A stretch of 64,000 nucleotides of DNA. It comes from Donghicola mangrovi (lineage in GTDB: Bacteria; Pseudomonadota; Alphaproteobacteria; Rhodobacterales; Rhodobacteraceae). Where the stretch lies: assembly GCF_013377535.1 (NCBI RefSeq), contig NZ_JABCJE010000003.1, positions 310,001 through 374,000 of the forward strand, given 5' to 3'. The notes under the pieces were generated by a model that ran no database searches, had not been told where the DNA came from, and saw only the letters and a list, made by a program, of their open reading frames with translations. How positions within the stretch are numbered: position 1 is the stretch's first letter; each line of letters begins with the position of its first letter. A program made the position numbers and the translations under genes. This document shows, piece by piece, positions 63,912 through 64,000 of this stretch.

Positions 63912-64000
63912 AAAATCTGGGTTGGGCCGTTTTCCTGAGTGTTCTCGCTGGCCCGCTCTTTGCAGAGTGCTCTGACTCGCGGGTGAACCTGCGTGGCGAC
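63908..64000 (+). CDS. secreted DUF192-type protein (5' part only)
   Basis: 31 codons visible before the window ends: a signal peptide [19 protein letters not shown] followed by [12 protein letters not shown], the usual entry to DUF192 proteins, small periplasmic proteins of unknown function. The ATG overlaps the stop of the cold-shock gene (ATGA). The domain name is inferred from the start and this genomic pairing. Confidence 0.65.
   Translation, partial: MKNLGWAVFLSVLAGPLFAECSDSRVNLRGD

Noticed and set aside
1-64000. CRISPR arrays, insertion sequences, integrases, rRNA or tRNA genes
   Set aside because: No regularly spaced repeats, transposase or integrase frames, or tRNA/rRNA signatures were found on reading the window.

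Overview
The window is a high-GC chromosomal segment from an alphaproteobacterium, almost certainly a member of the Rhodobacteraceae (Roseobacter group). Four things point there: a GTA-type endolysin/holin pair inside a cytochrome c maturation cluster, an alphaproteobacterial LexA box (GTTC-N7-GTTC) in front of lexA, a trpGDC-moaC-moeA-lexA block, and a tandem gap pair separated by a tiny membrane protein. Genes are densely packed, with many 1-17 bp overlaps. No rRNA, tRNA, insertion sequence, integrase or CRISPR array was seen.

Layout. 1-1451 (minus): 3-hydroxyisobutyryl-CoA hydrolase (cut by the window edge) and an acyl-CoA dehydrogenase of valine degradation. 1586-17194: a surface-glycan island. 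It holds an ABC exporter, three glycosyltransferases on the minus strand, a pseudaminic-acid-type nonulosonate operon on the plus strand (pseB, pseC, a NeuB-like paralogue, pseF, pseG, a formyltransferase-like gene, pseI), an acyltransferase-3/SGNH protein and a Kdo-type glycosyltransferase-like protein. 17267-18766 (minus) is mmsA, another valine-degradation enzyme, with a divergent LysR regulator. The island therefore seems to sit inside a valine catabolic locus.

19825-30784: CBS-domain protein, coaD, a shortened nucleotidyltransferase, marC, gap / 47-aa membrane protein / gap, tkt, a coiled-coil gene with zapA, bolA / membrane protein / grxD, and purL. Both gap genes carry LacI-type palindromic operators upstream, and their coenzyme-binding residues differ. 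30785-31129 is non-coding and may hold a small RNA on the minus strand. 31130-35632: a LysR regulator divergent from a fused indolepyruvate ferredoxin oxidoreductase.

35708-43505 (plus): lysophospholipid-acyltransferase-like protein, murI, argC, ccmE, GH108 endolysin, GTA-type holin, ccmF, ccmH and a PaaG-like hydratase/isomerase. 43733-45523: an RTX calcium-binding repeat protein. 45596-48440 (minus): gltA and gltX. 48471-50591: comEC. 50585-55399 (minus): trpG-trpD-trpC-moaC-moeA, then lexA with its own promoter and LexA box. 55568-56899: divergent polysaccharide deacetylase. 56992-60360 (minus): ppiD-trpE. 60597-62530 (minus): fabI-lysE-gpt. 62640-64000 (plus): pdxH, a two-domain cold-shock protein, and the start of a DUF192-type secreted protein.

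The best leads are: (i) the nonulosonate cluster, which has no PseH acetyltransferase but carries a formyltransferase-like protein and a second NeuB-family protein lacking one metal-binding histidine; (ii) the GTA-type lysis cassette embedded between ccmE and ccmF and bordered by two hairpins; (iii) the gap1 / 47-aa protein / gap2 unit; (iv) a possible anti-Shine-Dalgarno small RNA near 31 kb.
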